Source: Verrucomicrobiota bacterium
Lineage (GTDB): Bacteria > Verrucomicrobiota > Verrucomicrobiae > Chthoniobacterales > UBA10450
Reading direction: 5' to 3'
Length of the DNA: 26,279 nt
NCBI GenBank assembly: GCA_005887855.1
Contig: VBQB01000044.1
Location: 1 to 26,279, forward strand
Below, piece by piece: positions 7,252 to 16,530 of the stretch. Each line of letters begins with the position of its first letter. The stretch's first letter is position 1. A model generated the notes under the pieces. That model was not told the origin of the DNA and made no database searches. It saw only the letters and a program-made list of their open reading frames with translations. Both the position numbers and the translations under genes were made by a program.

Positions 7252-9486
7252 ATGACTTCGGTAAGAACTTGGCTCGGTTATCCATATCCCCTAGGCGCGA
7301 CGTGGATGGGCAACGGGGTAAACTTCGCCCTGTTTTCGGAAGCGGCCACCTCGGTTGAGCTTTGCTTGTTCGACAGTATCGAGGCCACGGAAGAAAAAAT
7401 TCGCATTCCTGTCACCGAGCACACAGATCAGGTCTGGCATGTGTTTTTGCCCGATGTGCGACCGGGGCAATTGTACGGTTTTCGCGTTTCGGGGCCGTAC
7501 GATCCGGAGCGCGGCCTGCGATTCAACAGCTCGAAACTCCTTCTCGATCCATACGCGAAAGCCATCGCGGGGGAAGTGAATTGGTCGGACGAAATGTTTG
7601 GCTATGTCGTCGGCGGGGAAGACGAAGACTTGACTCAAGATTTCCGCGATGATGCGTGGGGGGTTCCCAAGTCGGTCGTGATCGATAGCACTTTCGATTG
7701 GCACGGCGACAAAAAACTCGGCGTCCCGTTGCACAATTCTGTGATTTATGAGGTGCATGTGAAAGGCTTCACTAAACTTTGCCCTGATGTGCCTGAAGAA
7801 TTGCGTGGCACCTACGCGGGCCTGGGAAGCGCGGCGGCAATTGATTATTTGAAAAAGCTCGGCGTGACCGCAGTCGAGCTATTGCCGGTGCAGGCGCACA
7901 TCGACGACAAACTATTGATCGATCGCGGCCTGACGAATTATTGGGGCTACAATACGATTGGATTTTTTGCGCCGCACGCGGATTACTCGAGCAGCGGGCA
8001 GTTAGGCGAACAAATCCCCGAGTTCAAATCGATGGTGCGCAATCTTCACGCGGCGGGCATCGAGGTGATTCTCGACGTGGTTTACAATCATACTGCGGAA
8101 GGAAATCATCTCGGCCCCACGCTTTGCTTTCGCGGGATCGACAACATCGCTTACTACCGGTTGCATCCGGACAATCCGCGCTTCTACTTGGATTTCACCG
8201 GCACGGGCAACACGTTTAATCTGCTCCATCCGCGCAGTCTGCAACTGGTGATGGACAGCTTGCGCTATTGGGTCCTCGACATGCACGTGGACGGATTCCG
8301 GTTTGATCTGGCTTCCACCCTGGCCCGCGATGACGAGGGCGTGAACAAACTACACGCCTTTTTCGAAATTATTCACCAAGATCCAGTGCTGTCGCAGGTG
8401 AAGCTAATCGCGGAACCGTGGGATGTAGGCGAAGGCGGCTATCAAGTCGGAAATTTTCCCGTGCTCTGGGCGGAATGGAACGGCAAATATCGCGATACGA
8501 TGCGCAGTTTTTGGAAAGGCGACGAGGGCCGTATCGGCGAGATGGCTTACCGGCTCACCGGCAGTCCCGACCTTTATCAACACAGCGGGCGTCGTCCCTA
8601 CGCGAGCATCAATTTCGTTACCGCGCACGACGGGTTCACGTTGAACGATCTTGTTAGTTATAACGAAAAGCACAACGAACTGAATGGCGACAACAACACT
8701 GACGGCGACAACAACAATCAATCCTGGAATTGTGGAGCGGAAGGCCCGACCGATGACCCGGAGATCAGCGAGCTGCGTGAGCGCCAGTGTCGGAATTTCC
8801 TCACGACTCTTTTTCTGTCGCAGGGCGTGCCCATGCTGCCCGGTGGTGACGAGCGGGGTCGGACCCAAAATGGCAACAATAATGCTTATTGCCAGGACAA
8901 TGAGATCAGTTGGCTCAATTGGGAGCGTGATGAAAAACAGACTCAATTACTCGAGTTCACGCGAAAGTTGATTCAGCTTCGGAGGGATCATCCGGTTTTT
9001 CGTCGTCCGAAATTTTTCCAAGGTCGCCGGATTCGTGGTTCGGAAATCAGAGATGTGATGTGGTTCAACCCTGGCGGCAGCGAGATGAGCGAGGAAGAAT
9101 GGGCGTCGCCGTTCGTTCGCTGTCTCGGGATGCTTTTGAGCGGCGACACCATGGATGTGCTCAATTTCGAAGGCGAACCAATCCGTGACGACACGTTCTT
9201 GTTACTGATTAATGCGCATTATGAGCCAATTCCTTTTGTCCTGCCGGGGCAAGAACATATAGAGTGGCAACTCATTCTCGACACGATGGAGGCCGACGGT
9301 TTTTTGCGGGAGCCGAGAAAATTCGCTTCCGGCGACGATATTGATCTCGGCGGTCGCGCTGCATGTCTGCTCCAATTGGTAAGTGGCGCGCAAGCTCAGG
9401 CTCGCGAGGAATCATGGAAAAAACGTCACGTCGAATTTCCCGCGCTCAGTGCAGAGGAAGAACGCGCTCGCGGAAAACAGCGGTAG
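7252..9486 (+). CDS. glgX: Glycogen debranching enzyme GlgX (isoamylase-type GH13)
   Basis: The 744-residue protein begins with a CBM48-type domain (about 8-110, [20 protein letters not shown]) and continues as a GH13 barrel. Conserved regions are [18 protein letters not shown] with nucleophile Asp352, IAEPWD with acid/base Glu388, and TAHDGFT with Asp460. [20 protein letters not shown] is typical of the GlgX/isoamylase subgroup. The reaction is hydrolysis of alpha-1,6 branch points of phosphorylase-limit glycogen in the cytoplasm. It is somewhat longer than E. coli GlgX (about 657) because of a longer N-terminal part and a Lys/Arg/Glu-rich C-terminal tail. No other glycogen gene is nearby. 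An AGGAA (7235-7239) lies 12 bp before the ATG, a rather long spacing. Confidence 0.95.
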   Translation: MTSVRTWLGYPYPLGATWMGNGVNFALFSEAATSVELCLFDSIEATEEKIRIPVTEHTDQVWHVFLPDVRPGQLYGFRVSGPYDPERGLRFNSSKLLLDPYAKAIAGEVNWSDEMFGYVVGGEDEDLTQDFRDDAWGVPKSVVIDSTFDWHGDKKLGVPLHNSVIYEVHVKGFTKLCPDVPEELRGTYAGLGSAAAIDYLKKLGVTAVELLPVQAHIDDKLLIDRGLTNYWGYNTIGFFAPHADYSSSGQLGEQIPEFKSMVRNLHAAGIEVILDVVYNHTAEGNHLGPTLCFRGIDNIAYYRLHPDNPRFYLDFTGTGNTFNLLHPRSLQLVMDSLRYWVLDMHVDGFRFDLASTLARDDEGVNKLHAFFEIIHQDPVLSQVKLIAEPWDVGEGGYQVGNFPVLWAEWNGKYRDTMRSFWKGDEGRIGEMAYRLTGSPDLYQHSGRRPYASINFVTAHDGFTLNDLVSYNEKHNELNGDNNTDGDNNNQSWNCGAEGPTDDPEISELRERQCRNFLTTLFLSQGVPMLPGGDERGRTQNGNNNAYCQDNEISWLNWERDEKQTQLLEFTRKLIQLRRDHPVFRRPKFFQGRRIRGSEIRDVMWFNPGGSEMSEEEWASPFVRCLGMLLSGDTMDVLNFEGEPIRDDTFLLLINAHYEPIPFVLPGQEHIEWQLILDTMEADGFLREPRKFASGDDIDLGGRAACLLQLVSGAQAQAREESWKKRHVEFPALSAEEERARGKQR

Positions 9487-9594
9487 CGGCGCAAGAAATT
9501 CGGGCAACGCACTCTTGTCGCGACAAACGAATTAGTTATAGGAATGTGTTGTGCACCTTTTCGTGCACGGCCAATCTTGGTCAGTGAATTTGCT

Positions 9595-10059
9595 ATGACA
9601 CCGAGCTCTCTCATTATTGTCACTGATCGCGGCAGTTTGAAAGCATACAAAGTGAATGAGACGCCCACGCGCGGACCGAGCTTGCAGCTGGTGCAAGCGT
9701 TCAATATCACGGACGCGCATGGAAAACTGGTCGACAAGGTCAGCGATTTGGCCGGGCGATTTCCGGTGAGTGATGGCGCAGGCGGGCGTCATGCAAATTC
9801 GATCGCGGAGCGGACGCAGCTCGAAACCGAAACCGACCGGCGCATTCACAAAGAGCTCGCCGATCAGATTGTGAAGATTGTGAAGAGCGATGGCGTAGAA
9901 GGATGGTCCTTTGCCGCGCCCGCGTCGATCCATGCCGCCATTGTCAATCTTTTGCCACGTGAAGTGCGCGACCGAATCGTTGAGCACGTAAAATCCGATC
10001 TGGTCAAAACCGAGCCATCGAAATTACCGGCCCATTTTCGTTCGCTGCAGCAGATTTGA
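9595..10059 (+). CDS. Host-attachment family protein (bacterial eRF1-like/baeRF-related)
   Basis: I place the start at ATG 9595, not 9544. The family core opens with a strand like SLIIVTDRGSLKAYKV directly after the start, and the 17 extra residues look unrelated. The 154-residue protein fits the 'host attachment protein' family: an N-terminal IVTDRG strand, a disordered loop with GGRHA (63-67), an ETETDRRIHKELADQI helix, then a WSFAAPASIHAAI strand-helix and a C-terminal PREVRDRIVEHVKSDL segment. As I recall, this family has been linked by fold analysis to bacterial eRF1-like (baeRF) proteins, suggesting a ribosome-related role despite its name. It precedes the HPF ribosome hibernation gene on the same strand by 124 bp, which supports that reading. 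Activity is unproven. Confidence 0.75.
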   Translation: MTPSSLIIVTDRGSLKAYKVNETPTRGPSLQLVQAFNITDAHGKLVDKVSDLAGRFPVSDGAGGRHANSIAERTQLETETDRRIHKELADQIVKIVKSDGVEGWSFAAPASIHAAIVNLLPREVRDRIVEHVKSDLVKTEPSKLPAHFRSLQQI

Positions 10060-10060
10060 A

Positions 10061-10123
10061 GATACTGGATACTCGATGGAGAGCGTTGCTCGATCCCATT
10101 ATGCAGCATCAAGATCCAGTATC
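10061..10123. promoter_or_regulatory. Nested inverted repeats between the eRF1-like gene and hpf
   Basis: GATACTGGAT (10061-10070) is perfectly complementary to ATCCAGTATC (10114-10123). Inside lie ATGG/CCAT (10076-10079 / 10096-10099) and GAGC-GTT-GCTC (10081-10091). The whole could fold as one long stem with internal loops. The outer arm starts one base after the upstream stop codon and the structure ends 60 bp before the hpf ATG, so it may be a terminator-like element without a T-tract, an RNA processing site or an hpf leader. Confidence 0.45.
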
Positions 10124-10183
10124 GCGTCGCAGGCACATTTTTGCTTCGCTCAACAGGGACGGGCGAGTTAATGTCCAATAGTT

Positions 10184-10549
10184 ATGCAACTGCCTGTTAA
10201 AATCACTTATCGGGGTCTGGAAAAATCGGACCAGATCGACAGTCTCGTTTTGGATTATGCAGCGCGGCTGGAAAGATTTTGCGATCACATCAATCGCTGC
10301 GACGTCGCCATTGAGCAGACCAATCACACGCACCAAAAAGGAAATCCTTACCGTTGTCGTATCGATGTGACCGTTTCGCGTGGTCACGAACTTGTTGCTG
10401 ATGAAAAGCAAATGGACAACGGCACGCATCAGCCGCTCAACAAAGTAATCCACGACGCTTTCAAAACGATGGAACGGGAGTTGTGCCGGGTAGTTGACAA
10501 ACAACGGCGCGATGTAAAGACGCACGCCGATTCACGTTCGCCAAAATAA
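10184..10549 (+). CDS. hpf: Ribosome hibernation promoting factor HPF/RaiA (S30AE)
   Basis: The 121-residue protein has the S30AE betaalphabetabetabetaalpha fold: an opening strand MQLPVKITYRGLEKSDQIDS, helix DYAARLERFCDHI, strands CDVAIEQTNH and YRCRIDVTVSRGHELVADE, and a final helix KVIHDAFKTMERELCRVV. It lacks the C-terminal dimerisation domain of long HPF, so it is a short-form factor. The family binds the 30S decoding site and blocks tRNA and mRNA during stationary phase or stress. The last helix is followed by a short basic tail. It lies downstream of the eRF1-like gene on the same strand and converges on ftsH, with about 80 bp between stops. Confidence 0.9.
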   Translation: MQLPVKITYRGLEKSDQIDSLVLDYAARLERFCDHINRCDVAIEQTNHTHQKGNPYRCRIDVTVSRGHELVADEKQMDNGTHQPLNKVIHDAFKTMERELCRVVDKQRRDVKTHADSRSPK

Positions 10550-10561
10550 ATACGGGGGCGG

Positions 10562-10580
10562 CTTGCCTCCTCGAGGCGGG
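10562..10580. terminator. Candidate bidirectional hairpin between hpf and ftsH
   Basis: GCCTC (10565-10569) pairs with GAGGC (10573-10577) around CTC. Two flanking G-U pairs and a C-G extend the stem to 8 bp (10562-10569 / 10573-10580). It sits between two converging stops, the right place for a shared terminator, but there is no T-run on either side. Confidence 0.3.
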
Positions 10581-10628
10581 CGGTTCGGATGACCTGGCCC
10601 TACCTCAACGCTCCGCGTGACAGCGAAC

Positions 10629-12668
10629 CTACGCTGGCGCACCGCCGAGCGCGCCCGGAAGCGGTGGCGTGACGTCGGGCGCGGCTACAACTTGCTTGGG
10701 CGGTTTTTCCGCTGGCATCTTTTGACCCGGTGGTGGCGTTGTGCCTGGCGGCGGATTAATCAAGCGGCCGTGCTCGACAATCTCTTTGATTTGGGAACCG
10801 TCCAGCGTTTCGAATTCAAGCAACGCTTTGGCGATTACCTCGAGCTTATCGCGATTCGCAGTGAGTGTTTTCTTCGCCAGCTGATACGCTTCGTCGAGTA
10901 GTTTTTTCACTTCCTGGTCTATTTGTTCCGCGGTCGCCTCGCTGTAGTCGCGCGCACGTGAAATGTCGCGACCGAGAAAAACATAATCTTCGTGGTCGCC
11001 GTATTCGACCATCCCCATTTTTTCACTCATGCCCCATTCACAAACCATCCGGCGCGCAATCGCCGTAGCCATTTTGATGTCGCCACGCGCTCCATTGGTG
11101 ATGTCACCGAACACGATTTCCTCTGCCACGCGCCCACCCATGCTGACGGCAAGGCCGGCGAGCAATTCGTTTTTGCGATTGGTGTATTTGTCTTCCTCCG
11201 GCAACCACATGGTCGACCCGAGCGAGGGGCCGCGTGGAATGATGGTGACTTTGTGGAGCGGTTCGGTGTGCGGGAGAAGTTCGAGCAAGACCGCATGACC
11301 CGCCTCGTGATAGGCGGTGTTTTGTTTTTCTTTCTCGCTAAGCGCGAGACTGCGGCGTTCTTTGCCCCAGCGGACTTTATCGCGGGCTTCTTCGAGCTCG
11401 GCCAGCGTAATTCCCTTTAATCCACGACGGGCGGCGAGCAATGCCGCTTCGTTGATCACGTTGGCGAGTTCCGCGCCGGAATAACCTGGTGTGCCGCGCG
11501 CGACGACGGCAAGATCGACACCTTCCGCGAGTTTCACTTTCTTGGCATGGACGCGCAGAATCTCTTCGCGCCCTTTCACGTCGGGCAAATTGACGGTGAT
11601 TTGTCGATCGAAACGTCCCGGTCGCAACAATGCCGGGTCGAGAACATCAGGACGGTTTGTGGCTGCGATGATGATCACGCCTTCCTGCGTATCGAAACCG
11701 TCCATCTCGACGAGCAGCGCATTAAGTGTCTGTTCACGCTCGTCGTGACCGCCGCCCACGCCGTGACCCCGATGACGTCCGACCGCGTCGATTTCATCGA
11801 TAAAGATGATGCAAGGAGCGGATTTTTTGCCCTGCTCGAACATGTCGCGCACCCGCGAGGCACCGACGCCGACAAACATCTCAACAAAATCCGAGCCGCT
11901 GATCGAAAAAAATGGAACATCCGCTTCTCCTGCAATAGCGCGCGCCAGCAAGGTCTTACCGGTGCCAGGCGGTCCGACTAGGAGAACTCCCTTGGGAATG
12001 CGGCCACCGAGCTTTTGGAATTTTTTCGGATCACGCAGGAATTCGACGAGTTCCTGTACTTCATCCTTTGCTTCCTCAACCCCGGCGACATCGCGAAATG
12101 TGATTTTATTTTTGTCGCGCGCAAGCATGCGCGCTTTCGATTTTCCGAAATTGAGCGCGCCTTTCCCCGCCATGCGGATTTGCTGGCGAAAAAGAAAGTA
12201 AAGTACGAGGAGAAAAAGAGCGATCGGGAGAAAACCAACCACGGTTTGCGCAAGCACGTTCGATTCAGTCTTAATGGCCGGCTGAATTCCGGCGGCAGAG
12301 AGTTTTTCCTGCAAATTGCTCGTGAAACTCAGGTAGATGGTGGTTCGAAACGGAACCTGCTGCGCAGGCGATGGACCCACTCCCTGGCGGATATAAGCGC
12401 CGCGCAGAGTTTGAGTCGGCCGGCCGTCTTCCACGACCAGTTGGAGCGGATAATTCTTATCGGTGACGATCTGTTTGTTGTCGAGCAGCTCAAGGAAACG
12501 GTTGTAGGGCACGTCTTCGACTGGCTGCATCCCTCCGCGATAAAAGAGCATCGCGAGCGCAATGAATCCGAAGGCGATTACGATGAGGATGACGCCGCGC
12601 CAGTTAAAATTAGGCTCGCTCCCGCGGGATTTATTCTCCTTGTGAGAGTTGCGATCGGATTGAGACAT
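10629..12668 (-). CDS. ftsH: ATP-dependent zinc metalloprotease FtsH
   Basis: The 679-residue AAA+ membrane protease has two N-terminal membrane segments (about 25-43 and 143-160) flanking a periplasmic domain. Walker A is GPPGTGKT with Lys238 and Walker B IIFIDEID with Asp291-Glu292. The second region of homology includes [20 protein letters not shown], and the zinc site is HEAGH (His454, Glu455, His458) with Asp530 as likely third ligand. All catalytic elements are intact. It degrades membrane and soluble regulatory proteins and faces the cytoplasm. The C-terminal 40 residues are Pro-rich ([13 protein letters not shown]) and probably disordered. It is divergent from the large ABC transporter gene, with 212 bp between starts, and convergent with hpf. 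Confidence 0.97.
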   Translation of the reverse strand: MSQSDRNSHKENKSRGSEPNFNWRGVILIVIAFGFIALAMLFYRGGMQPVEDVPYNRFLELLDNKQIVTDKNYPLQLVVEDGRPTQTLRGAYIRQGVGPSPAQQVPFRTTIYLSFTSNLQEKLSAAGIQPAIKTESNVLAQTVVGFLPIALFLLVLYFLFRQQIRMAGKGALNFGKSKARMLARDKNKITFRDVAGVEEAKDEVQELVEFLRDPKKFQKLGGRIPKGVLLVGPPGTGKTLLARAIAGEADVPFFSISGSDFVEMFVGVGASRVRDMFEQGKKSAPCIIFIDEIDAVGRHRGHGVGGGHDEREQTLNALLVEMDGFDTQEGVIIIAATNRPDVLDPALLRPGRFDRQITVNLPDVKGREEILRVHAKKVKLAEGVDLAVVARGTPGYSGAELANVINEAALLAARRGLKGITLAELEEARDKVRWGKERRSLALSEKEKQNTAYHEAGHAVLLELLPHTEPLHKVTIIPRGPSLGSTMWLPEEDKYTNRKNELLAGLAVSMGGRVAEEIVFGDITNGARGDIKMATAIARRMVCEWGMSEKMGMVEYGDHEDYVFLGRDISRARDYSEATAEQIDQEVKKLLDEAYQLAKKTLTANRDKLEVIAKALLEFETLDGSQIKEIVEHGRLINPPPGTTPPPGQKMPAEKPPKQVVAAPDVTPPLPGALGGAPA

Positions 12669-12683
12669 AAGGAATGCGGAATC

Positions 12684-12707
12684 TTAACCGCACGGTAACA
12701 AGGTTAA
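12684..12707. promoter_or_regulatory. Inverted repeat upstream of ftsH
   Basis: TTAACC (12684-12689) and GGTTAA (12702-12707) are inverted with a 12-bp spacer, 15-40 bp upstream of the ftsH start. The spacing suits a dimeric repressor site in a promoter region, but 6-bp arms can arise by chance. Confidence 0.25.
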
Positions 12708-12791
12708 CATGAACAGATTGGCAATGCAAAATAGGGGATCTCTTCTTGGGCACTGATTGTTGAAGGTGATTGACGATGGAAAATCGGGATG

Positions 12792-12821
12792 TTGATGGGG
12801 GCGCGACTGGTACCCTATATA
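12792..12821 (+). promoter_or_regulatory. Putative sigma-70-type promoter for the ABC transporter operon
   Basis: TTGATG (12792-12797) and TATATA (12816-12821) are separated by 18 bp, with about 60 bp from the -10 to the ATG at 12881. It resembles a -35/-10 pair by eye only. Confidence 0.3.
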
Positions 12822-12880
12822 TCGTGGCCGCGCATTGCGTCGCTCGTCGATTTCGGTAAAATTCAGGCCCAAACATCGAC

Positions 12881-15800
12881 ATGACAGAGCTCGTCACATC
12901 TGTTGCAGATAAGATCGATCGCGCGGTGCAGCGCGTGACGCCGCTTGCCTTTCGGGTGCGACGGACGGGTCGCCGCTGGGTTCGCCGGGCCTTGCGCAAA
13001 CCTCGTAGCGTCTCGGAGGGGCCGAATCTATTGCCGTTGCTGATTCAAGTTCTCGCCAGTTTTTCGAAGGCGGATGGAGTTCTTTTAGAAGAAGAGATTG
13101 ACTCGAGCCTTGGGTTCCTGCGCTACGATTATCCGGAGGCGGTTTACTCGGAGTTGCGACAGTTGTTCCGGCAAGCGCTTTACGAGCAGCAGGATCTCGC
13201 GGCCATGGCCCAGAAACTTGGCGCGCAGCTGAGCACGGAACGCAAAATCATGCTTGGCGTTCAGCTTTACGACCTGATCTCACAAGCGGGATTGAAGCAG
13301 GAGCAGGTCGTGGCGTTCTATTCATTCATGTCGCAGCTCGGCATGGCTGCGCAAGCGATCGACATCGTTTATCAACTTAATGCCTCCGAGGATTCCGATC
13401 CATCGGTCTATCAGCGCGGCGCGTCGCCGCTCGAATCCCTCTCTTTTGGCACGAACGGGAAGGCTGATGTGACGCTCAAGAACCTCACCGACAACGATCG
13501 CTTGCTGGCCTTCCGCTATCATGATCTCATTTTGCTGAAGAATTACAGCGGACAGAACGTCTCGGTGCGCGGGCGACCACTAGTGCGTGGCGGATTTTGC
13601 CGAATTTACCCCGGCCAACGTATTCTGGTTGGTGATCAGGTCCTTAGCTATCAGGATCTGGCGCAATACTTCAACGCCAAGAAGAATGTTTCACTTCCAC
13701 AGATTTTCATTCGGGTAAACAAGGACTCAGATGAAGTGGAACTGGAGCGCTCACGGACCCGAGAAAGCTCCCTGCGCGTTACTTTCGGATTGAAGGTGCG
13801 CGTGAGCGCGTTACGCGATGTCGATGCTGTCCTCAACGGGGTAAAACTGAAGGGCGGCACGAAGGTCGAAGCGGCGCTGGAAGATAAGATACTTTTTCAT
13901 AACGACAGCGAGCTGGATTTGATCGATCTGCGGCGGCGGGCTCGCGCCATGGGCGGCCGGTTTCAATTGAAGGCGTCGAAGTCGGAATATCTCGTCTCCA
14001 ATAACCCGAGTTTTCTGCAAGCCGGCGATATATTGCTTTCTCCGGGCACAAGCGGTGACGTGCTACTGAAGATTTTCTGCGATTACGACAAACGCATCGG
14101 CCAGTTGGAAGTGATTGAAGCCGACCGTCCCATCATTGTTGGCGATACCCCCGTGCGGACGACGGCGCCACTCGCGGATGGTGACACCATCCGGATCGAC
14201 GTCGGCCAATTTCTCCGTTGTAATTTTTCCGAGCGAATCATCGAGGAAGAGCGCAATATCATTCGCAGCCTCGAGGCAAACGAGATTACCCATCGCTTCG
14301 GCAAGGGCGAAATCGGCCTCGAGGGAATTTCCTTCAGCGTCACTCGTGGCGAACTCGTTTGCGTGATGGGCGCGAGCGGATCGGGGAAAAGCACGCTCCT
14401 CAAAGTGTTGGCTGGGCAACTTCAGCCTACAAGCGGCCAGGTCATCCTGAACGGACAATCGCTTTATCCGAACCTCGACGCACTCAAGCGCTACGTAAGT
14501 TACATGCCACAGGAGGACGCGTTCGACGAACACCTTACCATCGGGGAAAATCTACAGTTCGCGGCGGCGATTCGTTCACCCCACCTCTCGCGGCGCGATC
14601 GCATGCGGCGCTTGGAAGCAAAACTGATCGAGCTCGGCTTGGGCGAACGTCGGGATGCCGTGGTCGGCAGCCCGGAGAAGAAAATATTGAGCGGCGGTGA
14701 GCGCAAACGTCTCAACGTTGGACTGGATATGATCGGCATGTCGGACGTTTATCTTTTCGATGAACCGACCTCCGGTCTCTCCTCGAAGGACTCCGAGCAC
14801 GTCATCGAGATCATCCGGGGAATGGCGCACAACAAGATCATCATTGTCACCATTCATCAGCCAAGCTCCAAACTCTTCCAGATGTTTCACAAAGCGATCC
14901 TGCTCGATAAGGGCGGGCAGCTCGTTTTTTTCGGCACACCCTCGGACATGCTTCGCTACTTTGCCGAGGCCGAACACCAACATCAGTTCGGGGCCGAACT
15001 GGGCGCGTGTCCATCGTGCGGAACGACACGCCCTGAATTCATCTTTGATGTGCTGGAGACACCACTGCGCGATTTGAGCGGCGACATCATTTACGAGGAA
15101 AATAGTCGTGGCCAGCTTGTCGCTGCGCGCCGCTACTCGCCGGAATTCTGGCGGGACAAGTATGAAGCATTCCGATTGATCCAGGACGTCAAACAAGTTT
15201 CGTTGCGTAAAGAATCAGCGGCGCTGCTGCCGGCGGACCCGGACCAGAAAAAGCGCCTGCCATTTCGCTGGCATGACGAATGGACGCAATTTCGCACGCT
15301 TCTGCGCCGTTCCTTCATTAGCAAGCTGCGCAATCGCGCCAACCTTGTCATCACTATCGGCGTTTCGCCTGTGTTGGCATTGCTCATCGCGACTATTCTG
15401 CGTTACTCGGACAGCGGGAAATATGATTTCGCCTCCGCTTATCATATCCCGACGTTTTTGTTCCTCAGCCTTATCGTCGCGATGTTTCTGGGTTTGACCA
15501 ACAGCGCTGACGATATCATCCGCGATCGAGCTGTTCTGCAACGTGAGCGCAATCTCAGCGTGCGCCTGCCCTACTACGTGATCGCAAAAACGCTCACTCT
15601 CGGGATCTTCGCGGTCATCCAGTGTGTACTTTTTGTTCTGATCGGCAATTTTGTCCTGCAAATCCGCGGGATGTTTTGGATTGATCTCGGGATCATGCTT
15701 ATGACAGCAATGGGTGGCCTATCGCTTGGTCTGCTTATCTCTTCGCTTGTCGCCGACCCGAAAACCGCGGCTAACATCGTCCCGCTCGTCTTAATTCCGC

Positions 15801-16492
15801 AGATCATCATGGGTGGCGCCCTCATCAAATATGAGGACATGAATCGAAATCTCGCGCTGGTCTACGCGCTCACGCATTGGTTTTCCGAACATCCCAGCAC
15901 AGAGCAAGGCAAGAAGATGGAGAGCAGGCTGCAGGTGCCATTTGTCTGCCAGTTCATTGCCATGCGCTGGTCGTACGAAGAGATGATTGTCGCACAAGCC
16001 AAGCTTAATCCGCTTACGAGGCGGCAGGACCGAGCGCAACGCGAGATCGATGGCATCGTGGCGCGACATCAACAAGATCCTGGGGAAAGTAAGCGGCTCG
16101 AGGAGCTCAAGGAAATACTCGCTCTTCTCTCCGGGCTGGAAGCGAACTCGGTCGGCGAGCTCGATCGCTATCTTGCTTTGACCGGTCAGATTCTGGATCG
16201 CAAACGGCCATTTGAGCGCGCTCTTTTCAAGAATGCGACCGGCCCGGTGACAGCCGAGCAGATTTATGTGAATCAGAAGGTTGCCGATCTGATCTCAAAC
16301 GCCGAGATGGAGCAAAGCGATTATCGCCGCGGCAATCGGCCGAACGTTTTCTTCGGTGCACAAAAACGCTTCTTCGGCATTAAGATCAGCGTTTTTGTTT
16401 TCAACACGATCGTTTTGCTTGGATCGACAATCGGCCTGCTCGGCCTGCTCCATCGGATTTTGCGTAGACAACTGGAAGTGCGCAGGACGTAA
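12881..16492 (+). CDS. TerB-like/FHA-like/ABCG-type transporter fusion
   Basis: This 1203-residue protein is far longer than a usual ABCG half-transporter (about 600-700). Domains: a basic N-terminus (1-45); a TerB-like helical domain (about 48-165, LLIQVLASFSKADGVLLEEE); a beta-rich region (about 185-460) with FHA-like segments such as TTAPLADGDTIRIDVGQ; then an ABCG-type ATPase with Walker A GASGSGKST (Lys503), signature LSGGE (603-607), DEPTSGLSSKDS and the switch His in TIHQPSS. Residues 699-713 hold a potential metal site (His699, His701, Cys710, Cys713) in the linker. The permease part starts near 821 with about six helices and has a roughly 180-residue loop before the last helix (about 1168-1190). 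ABCG proteins export lipids or hydrophobic compounds; the substrate here is unknown. The TAA is immediately followed by the ATG of the M24 peptidase, so they are likely co-transcribed. Confidence 0.85.
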   Translation: MTELVTSVADKIDRAVQRVTPLAFRVRRTGRRWVRRALRKPRSVSEGPNLLPLLIQVLASFSKADGVLLEEEIDSSLGFLRYDYPEAVYSELRQLFRQALYEQQDLAAMAQKLGAQLSTERKIMLGVQLYDLISQAGLKQEQVVAFYSFMSQLGMAAQAIDIVYQLNASEDSDPSVYQRGASPLESLSFGTNGKADVTLKNLTDNDRLLAFRYHDLILLKNYSGQNVSVRGRPLVRGGFCRIYPGQRILVGDQVLSYQDLAQYFNAKKNVSLPQIFIRVNKDSDEVELERSRTRESSLRVTFGLKVRVSALRDVDAVLNGVKLKGGTKVEAALEDKILFHNDSELDLIDLRRRARAMGGRFQLKASKSEYLVSNNPSFLQAGDILLSPGTSGDVLLKIFCDYDKRIGQLEVIEADRPIIVGDTPVRTTAPLADGDTIRIDVGQFLRCNFSERIIEEERNIIRSLEANEITHRFGKGEIGLEGISFSVTRGELVCVMGASGSGKSTLLKVLAGQLQPTSGQVILNGQSLYPNLDALKRYVSYMPQEDAFDEHLTIGENLQFAAAIRSPHLSRRDRMRRLEAKLIELGLGERRDAVVGSPEKKILSGGERKRLNVGLDMIGMSDVYLFDEPTSGLSSKDSEHVIEIIRGMAHNKIIIVTIHQPSSKLFQMFHKAILLDKGGQLVFFGTPSDMLRYFAEAEHQHQFGAELGACPSCGTTRPEFIFDVLETPLRDLSGDIIYEENSRGQLVAARRYSPEFWRDKYEAFRLIQDVKQVSLRKESAALLPADPDQKKRLPFRWHDEWTQFRTLLRRSFISKLRNRANLVITIGVSPVLALLIATILRYSDSGKYDFASAYHIPTFLFLSLIVAMFLGLTNSADDIIRDRAVLQRERNLSVRLPYYVIAKTLTLGIFAVIQCVLFVLIGNFVLQIRGMFWIDLGIMLMTAMGGLSLGLLISSLVADPKTAANIVPLVLIPQIIMGGALIKYEDMNRNLALVYALTHWFSEHPSTEQGKKMESRLQVPFVCQFIAMRWSYEEMIVAQAKLNPLTRRQDRAQREIDGIVARHQQDPGESKRLEELKEILALLSGLEANSVGELDRYLALTGQILDRKRPFERALFKNATGPVTAEQIYVNQKVADLISNAEMEQSDYRRGNRPNVFFGAQKRFFGIKISVFVFNTIVLLGSTIGLLGLLHRILRRQLEVRRT

Positions 16493-16530
16493 ATGAAAAT
16501 CCGAAATCGCAAATCGAAAATTCAAAATCG
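16491..16530 (+). repeat. AT-rich imperfect short repeat covering the M24 peptidase start
   Basis: From the end of the ABC gene into the next frame the DNA consists of loose copies of an AAATCG/AAAATC unit with 8-11 base spacing. It is clearly more AT-rich than the flanking coding DNA and encodes the Lys/Arg/Asn/Ile-rich string MKIRNRKSKIQNR. Similar AAATC-type runs are, from memory, common between genes in Verrucomicrobia and Planctomycetes. Confidence 0.5.

Noticed and set aside
9544..9594. Upstream ATG for the host-attachment family protein
   Set aside because: AGGA sits directly against this ATG with no spacing, and the 17 added residues are unlike the family; ATG 9595 gives the normal N-terminus.
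12015..12698. Open frame of about 227 codons opposite the 5' half of ftsH
   Set aside because: It lies wholly antisense to conserved FtsH coding sequence and encodes no recognisable motif.
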